DNA of 64,000 nt from Bacilli bacterium (GCA_017404555.1 JAFRCD010000005.1:62001-126000), one strand, 5' to 3'. Numbered from the stretch's first letter, positions 27,689 to 35,850 are shown. Made by a program: numbers and translations. The notes: a model not told the origin generated them from the letters alone.

Positions 27689-28443
27689 AATTGTATCTCT
27701 GCTATCTTTTCAAAGACTTCTTTAGCGTTATCAGCATTAACTTCTGTATAACCCAACTCTTTTAAAGCCTGTACCTTTGCTGTATTCAACTCTTGAGTAC
27801 GAGATAGTTTTTCTTCAGTCTTCTGTTCAATATCTTTAACAAAACGATCATGAGCCTCAGCAATCTTTTTCTTAGAAGATCCACCATTATTATATAGTGT
27901 CATAGCTGAGAACATAATTCCTTCAAAAATAAATTGCTTTTCTTTGTTATAGACGAATTCCATCGCATCAGTAAAGCCCATAGCTTTAGACATATATGCT
28001 AATAGATACTTTAATTCATCATTAGTCTCCATAGATTGTAAATAATGATATAAATATAAATAAGTATTATATGTATCACGAGATTTATCTTCCATTAACT
28101 TCTCTTTTAATAGATTAATGATATCTGTAATAAGCTCTTGTTCTCTTTTATTAAATCCCTTAAGATCAGCTATTATTTCTCTATTAGTAGTATCCTTTAC
28201 TCCTTCGTTTAGCCTACTCTCTACTTCTATAATATATTCACCCGTTGGATTTATCTTGTCAATCTCCTTTTCATCAGTAATATTTAAAAGACTAAACAAC
28301 TTGACACATTTCTCCTTAGGCCACTCTTCAAAACTATCCATTGCTAAATAGTTATATAACATTTGTCTAGATACCCCTAAATACTTAGCTAATCTAACTT
28401 TCGATATTCCTAACTCATTAAGTAAATCGTTTAATTTATTCAT
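27676..28443 (-). CDS. XRE-type helix-turn-helix regulator
   Basis: This 255-residue protein has an N-terminal Cro/CI-type HTH (LNDLLNELGISKVRLAKYLGVSRQMLYNYL, residues 3-32) and a long helical C-terminal region of no recognised family. ATG 28443 is preferred over 28449 because GGTGA then lies 7 nt upstream. A consensus promoter and a perfect dyad (AAGTGT-N6-ACACTT) overlapping its -35 suggest autoregulation. Targets are unknown. No toxin partner lies beside it. Confidence 0.75.
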   Translation of the reverse strand: MNKLNDLLNELGISKVRLAKYLGVSRQMLYNYLAMDSFEEWPKEKCVKLFSLLNITDEKEIDKINPTGEYIIEVESRLNEGVKDTTNREIIADLKGFNKREQELITDIINLLKEKLMEDKSRDTYNTYLYLYHYLQSMETNDELKYLLAYMSKAMGFTDAMEFVYNKEKQFIFEGIMFSAMTLYNNGGSSKKKIAEAHDRFVKDIEQKTEEKLSRTQELNTAKVQALKELGYTEVNADNAKEVFEKIAEIQLRKV

Positions 28444-28466
28444 TATCATTTCACCATCCTAATACA

Positions 28467-28495
28467 ATTATAAAGATTTTTTAGACAATAATCAA
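28467..28495 (-). promoter_or_regulatory. promoter of the XRE regulator gene
   Basis: On the minus strand the -35 is TTGATT (28490-28495), the spacer is 17 bp and the -10 is TATAAT (28467-28472). Confidence 0.7.
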
Positions 28496-28511
28496 GTGTA
28501 AATTGACACTT
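28494..28511. promoter_or_regulatory. dyad operator candidate upstream of the XRE gene
   Basis: AAGTGT, six bases, ACACTT: a perfect inverted repeat that touches the -35 of the regulator's promoter. It is a plausible site for the regulator itself. Confidence 0.45.
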
Positions 28512-28542
28512 TTTATAAAAATATTGCTTGACTTTAAAAAAA

Positions 28543-29646
28543 CTACAGTAAATACCATAGCTTTTCGTTATTCTTTCGTACTTCTTTTACCATTCCCCCG
28601 CCAATGCAGATATCATCAACATAGAAGACACAAGCTTGACCAGGAGTAACAGCTTTAACATGATCATATTTAACCAAAATATTGCCATCATCTAAATATT
28701 CCAATTCTACAGGAATATCTTCTTGTCTATATCTAAATTTAGCATTACACTTATCAGGTCTTAAATCACAATTAAAGTTGAGATCTTCTATTATAGCACT
28801 ATCACTATATAAGTACTCGGTATTACCAAAAGAAATATATAGGATATTCTTATCAAGATTCTTACCAACTACAAACATTCTCTCTTCACTACCACCAATA
28901 TTTAATCCCCTTCTCTGTCCAATAGTATAATACATTAATCCTTCATGCTTACCAATAACTTCATTATTATCAATATTAACAATATCCCCTGAGGTTGCGG
29001 GTAAATAGTTCTTTAAGAAGTTTTTAAAGTTTCTCTCCCCTATAAAACAGATACCTGTTGAATCTTTTTTAGACGCAAGTGCTAAATCATGTTCTTTAGC
29101 AATTCTTCTAACCTCATCTTTAGTAATATCACCTAACGGAAACAAAACATTTTCTAATTGTTTCACAGAAACTTGTGATAAGAAATAACTCTGATCTTTA
29201 TTCAAATCAGCAGCCTTCTTTAAATAACCATCTTCTAACTTAGCATAATGACCAGTCGCAATATAGTCAGCTCCCAGTTTTTCAGCTTCTTTCTTAAACT
29301 GATCAAACTTTATATACTTATTACACATAATATCTGGATTAGGAGTTCTACCCTTTTTTAATTCATCAAGAAAATAAGTAAAGACATCATCCCAATACTC
29401 TTTAATAAAATCTACTCTATGCAGTTTAATATTCAATTTTTCACATGCTTCTAACGCATCATTATAATCTTGCTCCTGAGGACAAATATTATTATTTAAA
29501 TCAGGATTACCTAAAATATCATTATTAATCGAAGAATCCCAATTACGCATAAATAACCCTTCAACATCATAGCCCTGTTCTTTTAAAAGAATAGCCGCTA
29601 CTGAAGAGTCTACTCCTCCAGAAATACCGACGATAACTTTTTTCAT
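28543..29646 (-). CDS. mnmA: tRNA 2-thiouridine(34) synthase MnmA
   Basis: This 367-residue enzyme thiolates U34 of Lys, Glu and Gln tRNAs. The PP-loop KVIVGISGGVDSSVAAILLKEQG, the region GRTPNPDIMCNKYIKF with the first catalytic Cys, and STGICFIGER with the second are present, as is the C-terminal beta-barrel. ATG 29646 is used because GGTGAT is 5 nt upstream. It is a single gene between the XRE regulator and spoIIM, all on the minus strand. Confidence 0.94.
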   Translation of the reverse strand: MKKVIVGISGGVDSSVAAILLKEQGYDVEGLFMRNWDSSINNDILGNPDLNNNICPQEQDYNDALEACEKLNIKLHRVDFIKEYWDDVFTYFLDELKKGRTPNPDIMCNKYIKFDQFKKEAEKLGADYIATGHYAKLEDGYLKKAADLNKDQSYFLSQVSVKQLENVLFPLGDITKDEVRRIAKEHDLALASKKDSTGICFIGERNFKNFLKNYLPATSGDIVNIDNNEVIGKHEGLMYYTIGQRRGLNIGGSEERMFVVGKNLDKNILYISFGNTEYLYSDSAIIEDLNFNCDLRPDKCNAKFRYRQEDIPVELEYLDDGNILVKYDHVKAVTPGQACVFYVDDICIGGGMVKEVRKNNEKLWYLL

Positions 29647-29704
29647 ATTTATCACCAAGGATATTATACTAAAAAAAGAAAGAATAATAAAGTGTTCTTC
29701 CCTT

Positions 29705-30307
29705 TTATAGTAATAATTTCATAATACTTGGTACTACTAAAACTTCAATTAAAGTAGAAATAACCATAAACACTAACAGTATTAGTAATACATTAACATA
29801 TCTTCTAATAATCCTTTTATTGGTTTCTTCATGAAGAAATAAGATATGATATAAATACCTAGACATCTTAAGAGAATTATAAACTAGTATTAAAAATATA
29901 CCTATGTTAATAATACTGGGAACAATATATATAATTCCTAAAAAAATACCTTTTGTATGATAAAAATAGATAATAGAAGCTATACTCATTCCCATAGTTA
30001 AAGCTTTAAAAGCAAAATACATCACTATAATAGGAATACCGACTAGAGATATACCTAGTAACCATATTAAAAACATACTAATGGTGTTTTTAAAGAAAAC
30101 TGTTTTTAAAGCATTACCATAGTTAAATTTACCACTTTTAATTTGTAGAAAGAATCCTTCTATATAGTCCTTTAAAAGTATTTTATTACTCTTTGATAAA
30201 ACTGCTATAACAAGAACTCCTAATAATATAAATATTATTGCTGTAATGATTAAAAAAGCTAAAGTTTTTTTCTTATTACGTCTAATTCTAAATACCTTTT
30301 TACGCAT
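29705..30307 (-). CDS. spoIIM: stage II sporulation protein M
   Basis: This 200-residue polytopic membrane protein has about five hydrophobic helices and a basic N-terminus. The family region KTVFFKNTISMFLIWLLGISLVGIPIIV and GIFLGIIYIVPSIINIGIFL is recognisable. SpoIIM scaffolds the SpoIID-SpoIIP peptidoglycan-degrading complex during engulfment, and a SpoIIP gene is present at 49740-50630. ATG 30307 follows GGTGAT. In Bacillus spoIIM lies near xerD; here they are 4.5 kb apart. Confidence 0.82.
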   Translation of the reverse strand: MRKKVFRIRRNKKKTLAFLIITAIIFILLGVLVIAVLSKSNKILLKDYIEGFFLQIKSGKFNYGNALKTVFFKNTISMFLIWLLGISLVGIPIIVMYFAFKALTMGMSIASIIYFYHTKGIFLGIIYIVPSIINIGIFLILVYNSLKMSRYLYHILFLHEETNKRIIRRYVNVLLILLVFMVISTLIEVLVVPSIMKLLL

Positions 30308-30360
30308 AGTATCACCTAATTAATCCTATTAAGAAAGATTTAACTTATGCGAAATATAAT

Positions 30361-30389
30361 TTTACAATTTATAACATTTATCTTATAAT
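30361..30389 (+). promoter_or_regulatory. promoter of the 32-residue membrane protein gene
   Basis: TTTACA (30361-30366), 17 bp, TATAAT (30384-30389), followed by a GAGGTGG ribosome site at 30397-30403. Confidence 0.6.
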
Positions 30390-30408
30390 AGAAATTGAGG
30401 TGGATATA

Positions 30409-30507
30409 ATGAAAAAAAAGAATAATATATTTATCAAAGTAGTCGCTATTATCATGATTGTTGCTATGTTAGCTAGTTTTGTTAGTATAATCGTTTCCTT
30501 ATTTTAA
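30409..30507 (+). CDS. 32-residue single-pass membrane protein
   Basis: The sequence begins MKKKNNIFIKVVAIIMIV and continues as one hydrophobic helix to the C-terminus (SIIVSLF). It has its own near-consensus promoter and a strong ribosome site with correct spacing, and lies alone on the plus strand between spoIIM and thyA. It resembles the many short N-in membrane peptides of Firmicutes (DUF4044-like in general form). Function is unknown, and the family link is weak. Confidence 0.6.
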   Translation: MKKKNNIFIKVVAIIMIVAMLASFVSIIVSLF

Positions 30508-30514
30508 TTACATA

Positions 30515-30538
30515 TAAAAAAGAGAAATAACTTCTCTT
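30515..30538. terminator. terminator after thyA and the small membrane ORF
   Basis: AAGAGAA (30520-30526) pairs with TTCTCTT (30532-30538). On the minus strand, from thyA, it is followed by a run of six T. In the plus direction the T-run is poor. Confidence 0.65.
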
Positions 30539-31544
30539 ATATTCCTAAAGGGAACCTCAATTGGGGGTTTTTCTTTTTTATTTTTTGAAGAGGATAACCT
30601 TCTACTTTAATATCCTCTAATTTAATATCATAGAAATCACTTTTCTCTTCATTAATCATTATCTTTGGATCACAATTAATTGGTTCTCTATTTAACATTT
30701 CAATAGCTTGCGCAATATGACGATCATAAATCTGTATATTATCATATTGCCAAGTAAACTGCCCTACTTCTAAGCCTAAATCTCTAGCTATTAAGTGTTG
30801 AAAAACTAGATATTGTACTTGATTAATACAACCAGCTGTCGCGAAATCACTACTCCTTTGTTTTAAGGACATATCTAAATAGTCTTTACCATCCCATTCA
30901 TGACGTACATTAAAAGTAGTAAGATAAGCACAAGGTTTAAGACCATGAGGATCTTTAAAATCATCTGTCTGCCACATACTAATAATATGTCTTCTACCAT
31001 CAGGATCACGTCTTAAATCATCTAAAAGTTCATGGACACTATTATGTCTTCTAATCGTTTCACCATAGGCAGCACCAATAGTTCTAGTATTATCAACTTC
31101 CCATTCATCCCACCAATGAACATTATATTTATCAGCCAAAACATCTAAATCATTAGAGGCGTCCTGGTATATCCATAAAAGTTCACCAATACTTTTTTTA
31201 ACCGCAATCGGTCTAAGGGTTACAAAAGGACTTTCTCCTTTAGAAATATCGTAAGTCATAATTCCCTTAGTTGTTCGTCCATGGTTTAAACTAAGAGTGT
31301 GAGCTGGTTCTCCATCTTCATACTTTGGACGAGGATTATGATCAAGTGTACCTCTTGTTAAAATATCATCAAATAATACTTTGGTATACATATCCCCTTT
31401 GGTACCAATCATATTGCCATCTTTATCAAGTAAACGCCCATTCATCACTTTTGGTTCTTCATAACTAGTCTTATCTAAGACTAATTCTTTTTCACCCCAA
31501 GCCAGTTTCTGTAAATTAACACGATCAACATCAAAATTCTTCAT
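30537..31544 (-). CDS. thyA: thymidylate synthase ThyA
   Basis: This 335-residue folate-dependent enzyme converts dUMP to dTMP. Conserved segments are GELLWIYQDASND, the Trp-rich NVHWWDEWE, GAAYGETIRR, RRDPDGRRHIISMW, the active-site Cys in GLKPCAYLTTFNVR, QRSSDFATAGCINQVQY and DRHIAQA. The sequence belongs to a longer ThyA subtype with insertions, not the compact E. coli form. A GGAGGG ribosome site precedes ATG 31544. No dihydrofolate reductase gene is adjacent. Confidence 0.92.
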   Translation of the reverse strand: MKNFDVDRVNLQKLAWGEKELVLDKTSYEEPKVMNGRLLDKDGNMIGTKGDMYTKVLFDDILTRGTLDHNPRPKYEDGEPAHTLSLNHGRTTKGIMTYDISKGESPFVTLRPIAVKKSIGELLWIYQDASNDLDVLADKYNVHWWDEWEVDNTRTIGAAYGETIRRHNSVHELLDDLRRDPDGRRHIISMWQTDDFKDPHGLKPCAYLTTFNVRHEWDGKDYLDMSLKQRSSDFATAGCINQVQYLVFQHLIARDLGLEVGQFTWQYDNIQIYDRHIAQAIEMLNREPINCDPKIMINEEKSDFYDIKLEDIKVEGYPLQKIKKKNPQLRFPLGI

Positions 31545-31596
31545 AAAACCCTCCTATTAAATTAATTATATCAGACAAAAAAGAAAAAAGATATTA

Positions 31597-32538
31597 TTAT
31601 CTTTCTCCTTCTTCCAACATGTTAGTAATAAAAATACCATAACCCTTAGTAACATCATCTACTATCACATGTGTAACCGCACCAATAATCTTATTATCTT
31701 GAATAATTGGCGAACCACTCATTCCCTGTACTATTCCCCCAGTAGACTTTAATAATCTCTCATCATCAATCGCAAATAAAATGTTTTTAGTTTTACTGTT
31801 TGGATCAATTTTAATAATATTAATCGAAAACTCTTCTACTTGTTCATCACTAATAACTGTCCTAATAGTAGCTTTTCCAGTATGTATTTCCTTAGTAGCT
31901 GATACTTCTATTCTCTCATCATCACTAATTTCATTAACTTGTCCAAAAATACCAGCTTTAGTATTCTTTTCCACATTTCCAATATCCGCATTAATATCAT
32001 ACTCAGCATTCTTTTCTCCTGCTTCTTGATCAGTACTTTTCTTAATACTATCTACAGCTGCCTCATAAATTTTACCATCTTTAATCTCGAATTTAGATGC
32101 TGTATTCTTATCGACTATTTCATGTCCTAAAGCCCCAAATATTCTAGTATTGGGATCAATATAAGTAAGAGTTCCTATACCATTTATCTGGTCTTTAACA
32201 TAAAGTCCTGTCTTTAATACCCCATTATCATCTTTACTTAGATTGGTTGTGATTTTCTTAATATCATTATCTCTATAAACCTCAAAGATAAAATTATTAT
32301 TAGAAGATTCACTATTTATAACTTCAATCATTCTATCAATTGTATCTACTTCATGATTATTTATTCTAATGATTCGATCCCCTATTTTAAACTCTTTATT
32401 AGAATCCCCTTCAACATCATAAAGACCTACTATCAATACTCCTTTGGAGTTTACTTCAATTCCTACTGTATTCCCACCAGGAATTATATATTTAGAATAA
32501 GCCCATGTATTAAGAGGAAAAATAGCTAATACAAGCAA
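31597..32538 (-). CDS. spoIVB: SpoIVB signalling protease
   Basis: This S55-family serine protease triggers sigma-K activation from the forespore side in Bacillus. It has an N-terminal membrane segment, a PDZ domain (NSKGVLIVGLYDV, FKIGDRIIRINNHEV) and a protease domain with the catalytic His in GALGHEIVD and Ser in GIVQGMSGSPIIQ. The coordinates use TTG 32538, the first conventional start, but it has no ribosome site. The frame stays open upstream, and ATT 32568 has AAGGAG ideally spaced and would add a Lys-rich signal-peptide N-terminus. In Bacillus spoIVB lies beyond nusB-xseA-xseB, which are also nearby here. Confidence 0.88.
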   Translation of the reverse strand: MLVLAIFPLNTWAYSKYIIPGGNTVGIEVNSKGVLIVGLYDVEGDSNKEFKIGDRIIRINNHEVDTIDRMIEVINSESSNNNFIFEVYRDNDIKKITTNLSKDDNGVLKTGLYVKDQINGIGTLTYIDPNTRIFGALGHEIVDKNTASKFEIKDGKIYEAAVDSIKKSTDQEAGEKNAEYDINADIGNVEKNTKAGIFGQVNEISDDERIEVSATKEIHTGKATIRTVISDEQVEEFSINIIKIDPNSKTKNILFAIDDERLLKSTGGIVQGMSGSPIIQDNKIIGAVTHVIVDDVTKGYGIFITNMLEEGER

Positions 32539-32647
32539 TAATATTATTTTAGTAATCTTAGTCTTAATAAAATCATCTCCTTACTTCAGTAATTAGTATT
32601 ACCAAATAAGAATTATTAAAACTAACACTATTTACCATTTTTTAAAG

Positions 32648-32676
32648 TTGCGAACCTATTAAATATGTGTTATATT
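32648..32676 (+). promoter_or_regulatory. promoter of the bitopic membrane protein gene
   Basis: TTGCGA (32648-32653), 17 bp, TATATT (32671-32676), followed by GAGGTGA at 32683-32689. Confidence 0.55.
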
Positions 32677-32694
32677 ATAATAGAGGTGAATTAT

Positions 32695-33381
32695 ATGAAT
32701 GAACAATCAATTAGAGATAGAGCTAGATTACACCAAGTATATATTGATGATAAAAGGATCCTTGATTCTAAAGAGCCAAGAGTAACTTACTATGATCCCC
32801 CTGAGAGACCTAGAAAAGTAAGAAAAAGAAGAAAAAAAGTTCATCAAGGTAAAGTTGGTTTAATAATAGCTGGTCTTATTGTTGGTGGTATTGCGACTAA
32901 GACAATAGATTCATATATTGAAAAAGAACGTATTTATGATAATCGTCTAGAAATAGAAGATGAGTTCCAAGATAAACTTTCTGAGTGCGATGATTATTTA
33001 GATATAGCCCACTACATTAATTCATTAGATGCTACTAATCAACGTGGTATCATCTATTATTTAATGGATAATGTATATGATGGCAAAGCCGAAGAAAAAG
33101 ACCTTCCAGTAGATAAAGAAGATGCTGAAAAAATATTTAGTCAATTAAATTATAATGATGCCCCTAACTTAGAAATCTATGCTAGAGAGTTAGGTTATTA
33201 TACAGTAGATGATTATTTCGATAAAGAAGATAAATTTTTAACTAATATGGCTAAAGTTAGGATGTCAGAAAAAACGGCTAATCGCTATCAAATGGAATTA
33301 AATGAAATAATTAATCAAGAAGATTCATTTAATGCAGATTACCCTGATAATGAATTAGGTAATCCTGGTATGAATAAATAG
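32695..33381 (+). CDS. hypothetical bitopic membrane protein
   Basis: This 228-residue protein has a charged N-terminal cytoplasmic part with RPRKVRKRRKK, one transmembrane helix near residues 56-75 (VGLIIAGLIVGGIA) and an acidic, helical outer part of about 150 residues. I recognise no domain. ATG 32695 was chosen for the GAGGTGA site. It is followed 9 nt later by a small acidic protein gene; the two form a plus-strand island between spoIVB and the xseB-xseA-nusB operon, where Bacillus has ispA, dxs, ahrC and recN. Confidence 0.7.
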   Translation: MNEQSIRDRARLHQVYIDDKRILDSKEPRVTYYDPPERPRKVRKRRKKVHQGKVGLIIAGLIVGGIATKTIDSYIEKERIYDNRLEIEDEFQDKLSECDDYLDIAHYINSLDATNQRGIIYYLMDNVYDGKAEEKDLPVDKEDAEKIFSQLNYNDAPNLEIYARELGYYTVDDYFDKEDKFLTNMAKVRMSEKTANRYQMELNEIINQEDSFNADYPDNELGNPGMNK

Positions 33382-33390
33382 AGGTGAATT

Positions 33391-33606
33391 ATGGAAATAG
33401 AACAAGTCCTAATTAATGGTGTATACTACAATATATTAGATAAAATAGATTATCAAAACACCACTTACTTTTACTTACAAAACGATGCCAACGATAATCT
33501 ATTAATTCAAAAATTAAATAATAAAAATCTAGTTAATCTAGATAGTGATGAAGAAATAAATACAGCTTTATTACTATATGCTGAGAATAATATAAAAGAT
33601 GCTTAA
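33391..33606 (+). CDS. small acidic hypothetical protein
   Basis: This 71-residue soluble protein has a pattern of short beta strands (QVLINGVYYNILDKIDYQNTTYFYLQND) resembling, in size and rhythm, DUF1292-like small proteins, but the match is not firm. GAGGTGA precedes ATG 33391. It is co-transcribed with the bitopic protein upstream, and its stop codon abuts that of xseB in a perfect palindrome. Confidence 0.65.
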   Translation: MEIEQVLINGVYYNILDKIDYQNTTYFYLQNDANDNLLIQKLNNKNLVNLDSDEEINTALLLYAENNIKDA

Positions 33607-33619
33607 TTAAGCATCTTTT
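33594..33619. terminator. bidirectional terminator, small acidic protein / xseB
   Basis: A perfect 26-bp palindrome AAAAGATGCTTAA/TTAAGCATCTTTT. The plus-strand stop (33604-33606) and the minus-strand stop (33607-33609) meet at its centre. Confidence 0.8.
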
Positions 33620-33840
33620 TCTAATTCAAAATCTTCTAAAGTATTATCTTCTTTTACTATTTTATTAAGAGATTTTTCAGCTTCCTTAAGCTTCTTATCA
33701 CATTCCTTAGCAAGTTCCATTGCCTTATTAAATTCAGCAATAGAGTCATCTAAAGATATTTCTCCATTCTCTAGTTTGCTAACAATACTTTCTAACTCTT
33801 CTAAATTTTGTTCAAATGTCTTCACTTTCTTTTCAGCCAT
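33607..33840 (-). CDS. xseB: exodeoxyribonuclease VII small subunit
   Basis: This 77-residue helical-hairpin protein has the family signature TFEQNLEELESIVSKLENGEISLDDSIAEFNKAMEL. It binds XseA to form exonuclease VII, which degrades single-stranded DNA into oligonucleotides. It starts 13 nt after the xseA stop with a GGAGG-type site, in the standard order nusB-xseA-xseB. The ispA gene that follows in Bacillus is absent. Confidence 0.93.
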   Translation of the reverse strand: MAEKKVKTFEQNLEELESIVSKLENGEISLDDSIAEFNKAMELAKECDKKLKEAEKSLNKIVKEDNTLEDFELEKDA

Positions 33841-33853
33841 TTTTATTACCTCC

Positions 33854-35107
33854 TTATATTACTTCCACATTTATTTTACCATCACTAAACTCAATATCTA
33901 GTTTATCTTTTTTATTAACTAGTTTAGCACTATTAATAACTTTATTATCCTTTCTTGTAAGGGTATATCCCCTCTTTAATGTATTAAGTGGTGATATATT
34001 ATCAAGCCTAGTAATTAAGTTTAAATAATTATTCTTTTCTATTTCCAATAGTTTTTCAGGTTTTTTAAAGATAAAACTACTTTTAATACTTTGTAATCTA
34101 TTCTTAGAATCAGCAAGTAGTAATTTCATATTAGTTCTTAATTTTTCATAAATCATATCAAATTGCTGTTCCTTAGCAACATATAAATTATTAGGATTAG
34201 TAAAAATATATCTACTAGTTATCTTCTTTAAATCTACTTTACAAATATTCAATTTATTCAATACTTGTTTTTTTACTCTAATCATTAAACTATCTAAATA
34301 GTTTTCAACATCACTTTTATTAGGTACCGCCAACTCAGCCGCTCCTGTTGGAGTTGGTGCTCTAAGGTCAGCTACAAAATCAGCAATTGTAAAGTCCACT
34401 TCATGACCAACAGCACTAATAATTGGTATTTTAGAATTAAAGATTGCGCGAGCCACTATTTCTTCATTAAATGCCCACAAATCTTCAATTGATCCTCCAC
34501 CTCTACCAACTATTAAAGTATCAATATCAAAGTTTTCAGCATTTTCTATCTGTTTAACAATAGAATACTTAGCTTCTTCACCTTGAACTAATGCTGGTAG
34601 AAGAATAGTTTTTACATGTGGCCATCTTCTCTTAATTGTTGATAAGATATCTCTAATAGCCGCTCCTGTTGGAGCTGTTACAATTCCAATTGTCTGTGGT
34701 ATTTTAGGAATTGGTTTCTTATACTTATCTAAGAATAGTCCTTCTTCTTCAAGTTTCTTCTTTAGTTGTTCATAAGCAATATATAGATTCCCTACTCCAT
34801 CTTCTAACATTTCATTAACATATATCTGATACGTACCACTAGCTTCATAAACACTTATCTTACCTGTAACCAAGACATTCATACCATCTTCAGGTGTAAA
34901 TAAAACCTTCTTAGTATTAGTTGAAAACATAATAGCATTAATCCTAGTATTTTCATCTTTTAAAGTAAAATAGAAATGTCCTCTACTATGGGCTTTAAAA
35001 TTACTTATTTCCCCTTTTAAGAACACTTGATTAAGATTGATATCATTATCAATCTTATATTTAATATATTTAGTAAGTTGGGTAATTGTAATATACTTAT
35101 CTTCCAT
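33854..35107 (-). CDS. xseA: exodeoxyribonuclease VII large subunit
   Basis: This 417-residue protein has an N-terminal OB fold (ITQLTKYIKYKID, FLKGEISNFKAHSRGHFYFTLKD) and a catalytic domain with GIVTAPTGAAIRDILSTIKRR, IVGRGGGSIEDLWAFNEE, ISAVGHEVDFTIADFVADLRAPTPTGAAE. A coiled-coil C-terminus ends PLNTLKRGYTLTR. These are diagnostic. ATG 35107 is favoured because GAGGTT lies 6 nt upstream; a longer start at 35119 is possible. It overlaps nusB by 11 nt. Confidence 0.94.
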   Translation of the reverse strand: MEDKYITITQLTKYIKYKIDNDINLNQVFLKGEISNFKAHSRGHFYFTLKDENTRINAIMFSTNTKKVLFTPEDGMNVLVTGKISVYEASGTYQIYVNEMLEDGVGNLYIAYEQLKKKLEEEGLFLDKYKKPIPKIPQTIGIVTAPTGAAIRDILSTIKRRWPHVKTILLPALVQGEEAKYSIVKQIENAENFDIDTLIVGRGGGSIEDLWAFNEEIVARAIFNSKIPIISAVGHEVDFTIADFVADLRAPTPTGAAELAVPNKSDVENYLDSLMIRVKKQVLNKLNICKVDLKKITSRYIFTNPNNLYVAKEQQFDMIYEKLRTNMKLLLADSKNRLQSIKSSFIFKKPEKLLEIEKNNYLNLITRLDNISPLNTLKRGYTLTRKDNKVINSAKLVNKKDKLDIEFSDGKINVEVI

Positions 35108-35507
35108 CTGGAACCTCATTATGATAAATACTATCTAAAACACCATTAATCATCTTTACAACTTTATCATCAGAATATAGTTTAGATAATTCAACAGCTT
35201 CATTAATCGCTACTATTGGTGGTACATCAGTATAAAGAAGTTCATAAATACCCAAAGAAAGAATAGCTCTATCAACTTTACTTAAACGATCAACAGTCCA
35301 ATTCTTCAGATATTTATTAGCATATTTATCAATTTTTTTCTGATTCTTAATTATTTCCTTTACTGAAGTATCAACAAATTCATTTTCTACTTCTAATTGT
35401 TCTTTAATAATCGCATCAACATCATAGGTGATATCACTACCATCCATAATATATATTTGATATAAAACATTTACAATAATATTTCTAAGTTCACTTCTAG
35501 TTTTCAT
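35097..35507 (-). CDS. nusB: transcription antitermination factor NusB
   Basis: This 136-residue all-helical RNA-binding protein acts in rRNA antitermination with NusE. RNIIVNVLYQIYIMD at the start and the C-terminal half (RLSKVDRAILSLGIYELLYTDVPPIVAINEAVELSKLYSDD) match the family. It is the first gene of the nusB-xseA-xseB operon; folD, normally after nusB in Bacillus, is missing here. Confidence 0.92.
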   Translation of the reverse strand: MKTRSELRNIIVNVLYQIYIMDGSDITYDVDAIIKEQLEVENEFVDTSVKEIIKNQKKIDKYANKYLKNWTVDRLSKVDRAILSLGIYELLYTDVPPIVAINEAVELSKLYSDDKVVKMINGVLDSIYHNEVPDGR

Positions 35508-35538
35508 TTATATCACCAAATCTATTGTACCATAATAA

Positions 35539-35565
35539 AAAAAATAAGTCATTACTTGACTTATT
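35539..35565 (-). terminator. terminator after the small acidic Asp-rich protein gene
   Basis: On the minus strand AATAAGTCA (35557-35565) pairs with TGACTTATT (35543-35551), then runs into a T-tract. The stop codon lies in the stem. Confidence 0.75.
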
Positions 35566-35788
35566 TTTGTTTTGACTTTTTACGACTTTTTTGTAATATT
35601 TTTTCATTATTGCGAAGAAAGTTTTCTTCATCAATGTCGGCTGCCAAATAAGACATATTAGGTTTTCCACCCCACTCTGGATCATCAACAACATATTCAG
35701 GTGGATTATAGCTCGCCATACCACTTTCATCTACATCAGCAAAATCATTACTAACTGGATCATAATCAATGGCATCGTAATTAAACAT
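35561..35788 (-). CDS. hypothetical 75-residue protein, Asp-rich head and Lys-rich tail
   Basis: The sequence runs from MFNYDAIDYDPVSNDFADVDES to a basic end (KILQKSRKKSKQK), with Trp-Gly-Gly in the middle. I recognise no family. GGAGGTG lies upstream of ATG 35788, and a fully consensus-like promoter drives it. An overlapping ORF in another frame (35497-35730) has no ribosome site and was left out. It lies between mutS and nusB. The dedicated promoter and terminator suggest high, independent expression. Confidence 0.65.
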   Translation of the reverse strand: MFNYDAIDYDPVSNDFADVDESGMASYNPPEYVVDDPEWGGKPNMSYLAADIDEENFLRNNEKILQKSRKKSKQK

Positions 35789-35815
35789 CCAAACACCTCC
35801 CCAAGTTCCGCATAA

Positions 35816-35844
35816 ATTATACCATAATTAGTGTAATGTTTCAA
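35816..35844 (-). promoter_or_regulatory. strong promoter of the 75-residue protein gene
   Basis: On the minus strand the -35 is TTGAAA (35839-35844), the spacer is 17 bp and the -10 is TATAAT (35816-35821). Confidence 0.75.
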
Positions 35845-35850
35845 GTTGAA

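Noticed and set aside
27676-28443. Antitoxin of a toxin-antitoxin pair
   Set aside because: The HTH protein is long and no toxin-sized gene is coupled to it.
35497-35730. Overlapping minus-strand ORF of 77 residues
   Set aside because: It lies out of frame within the 75-residue gene, lacks a ribosome site and runs through the terminator.
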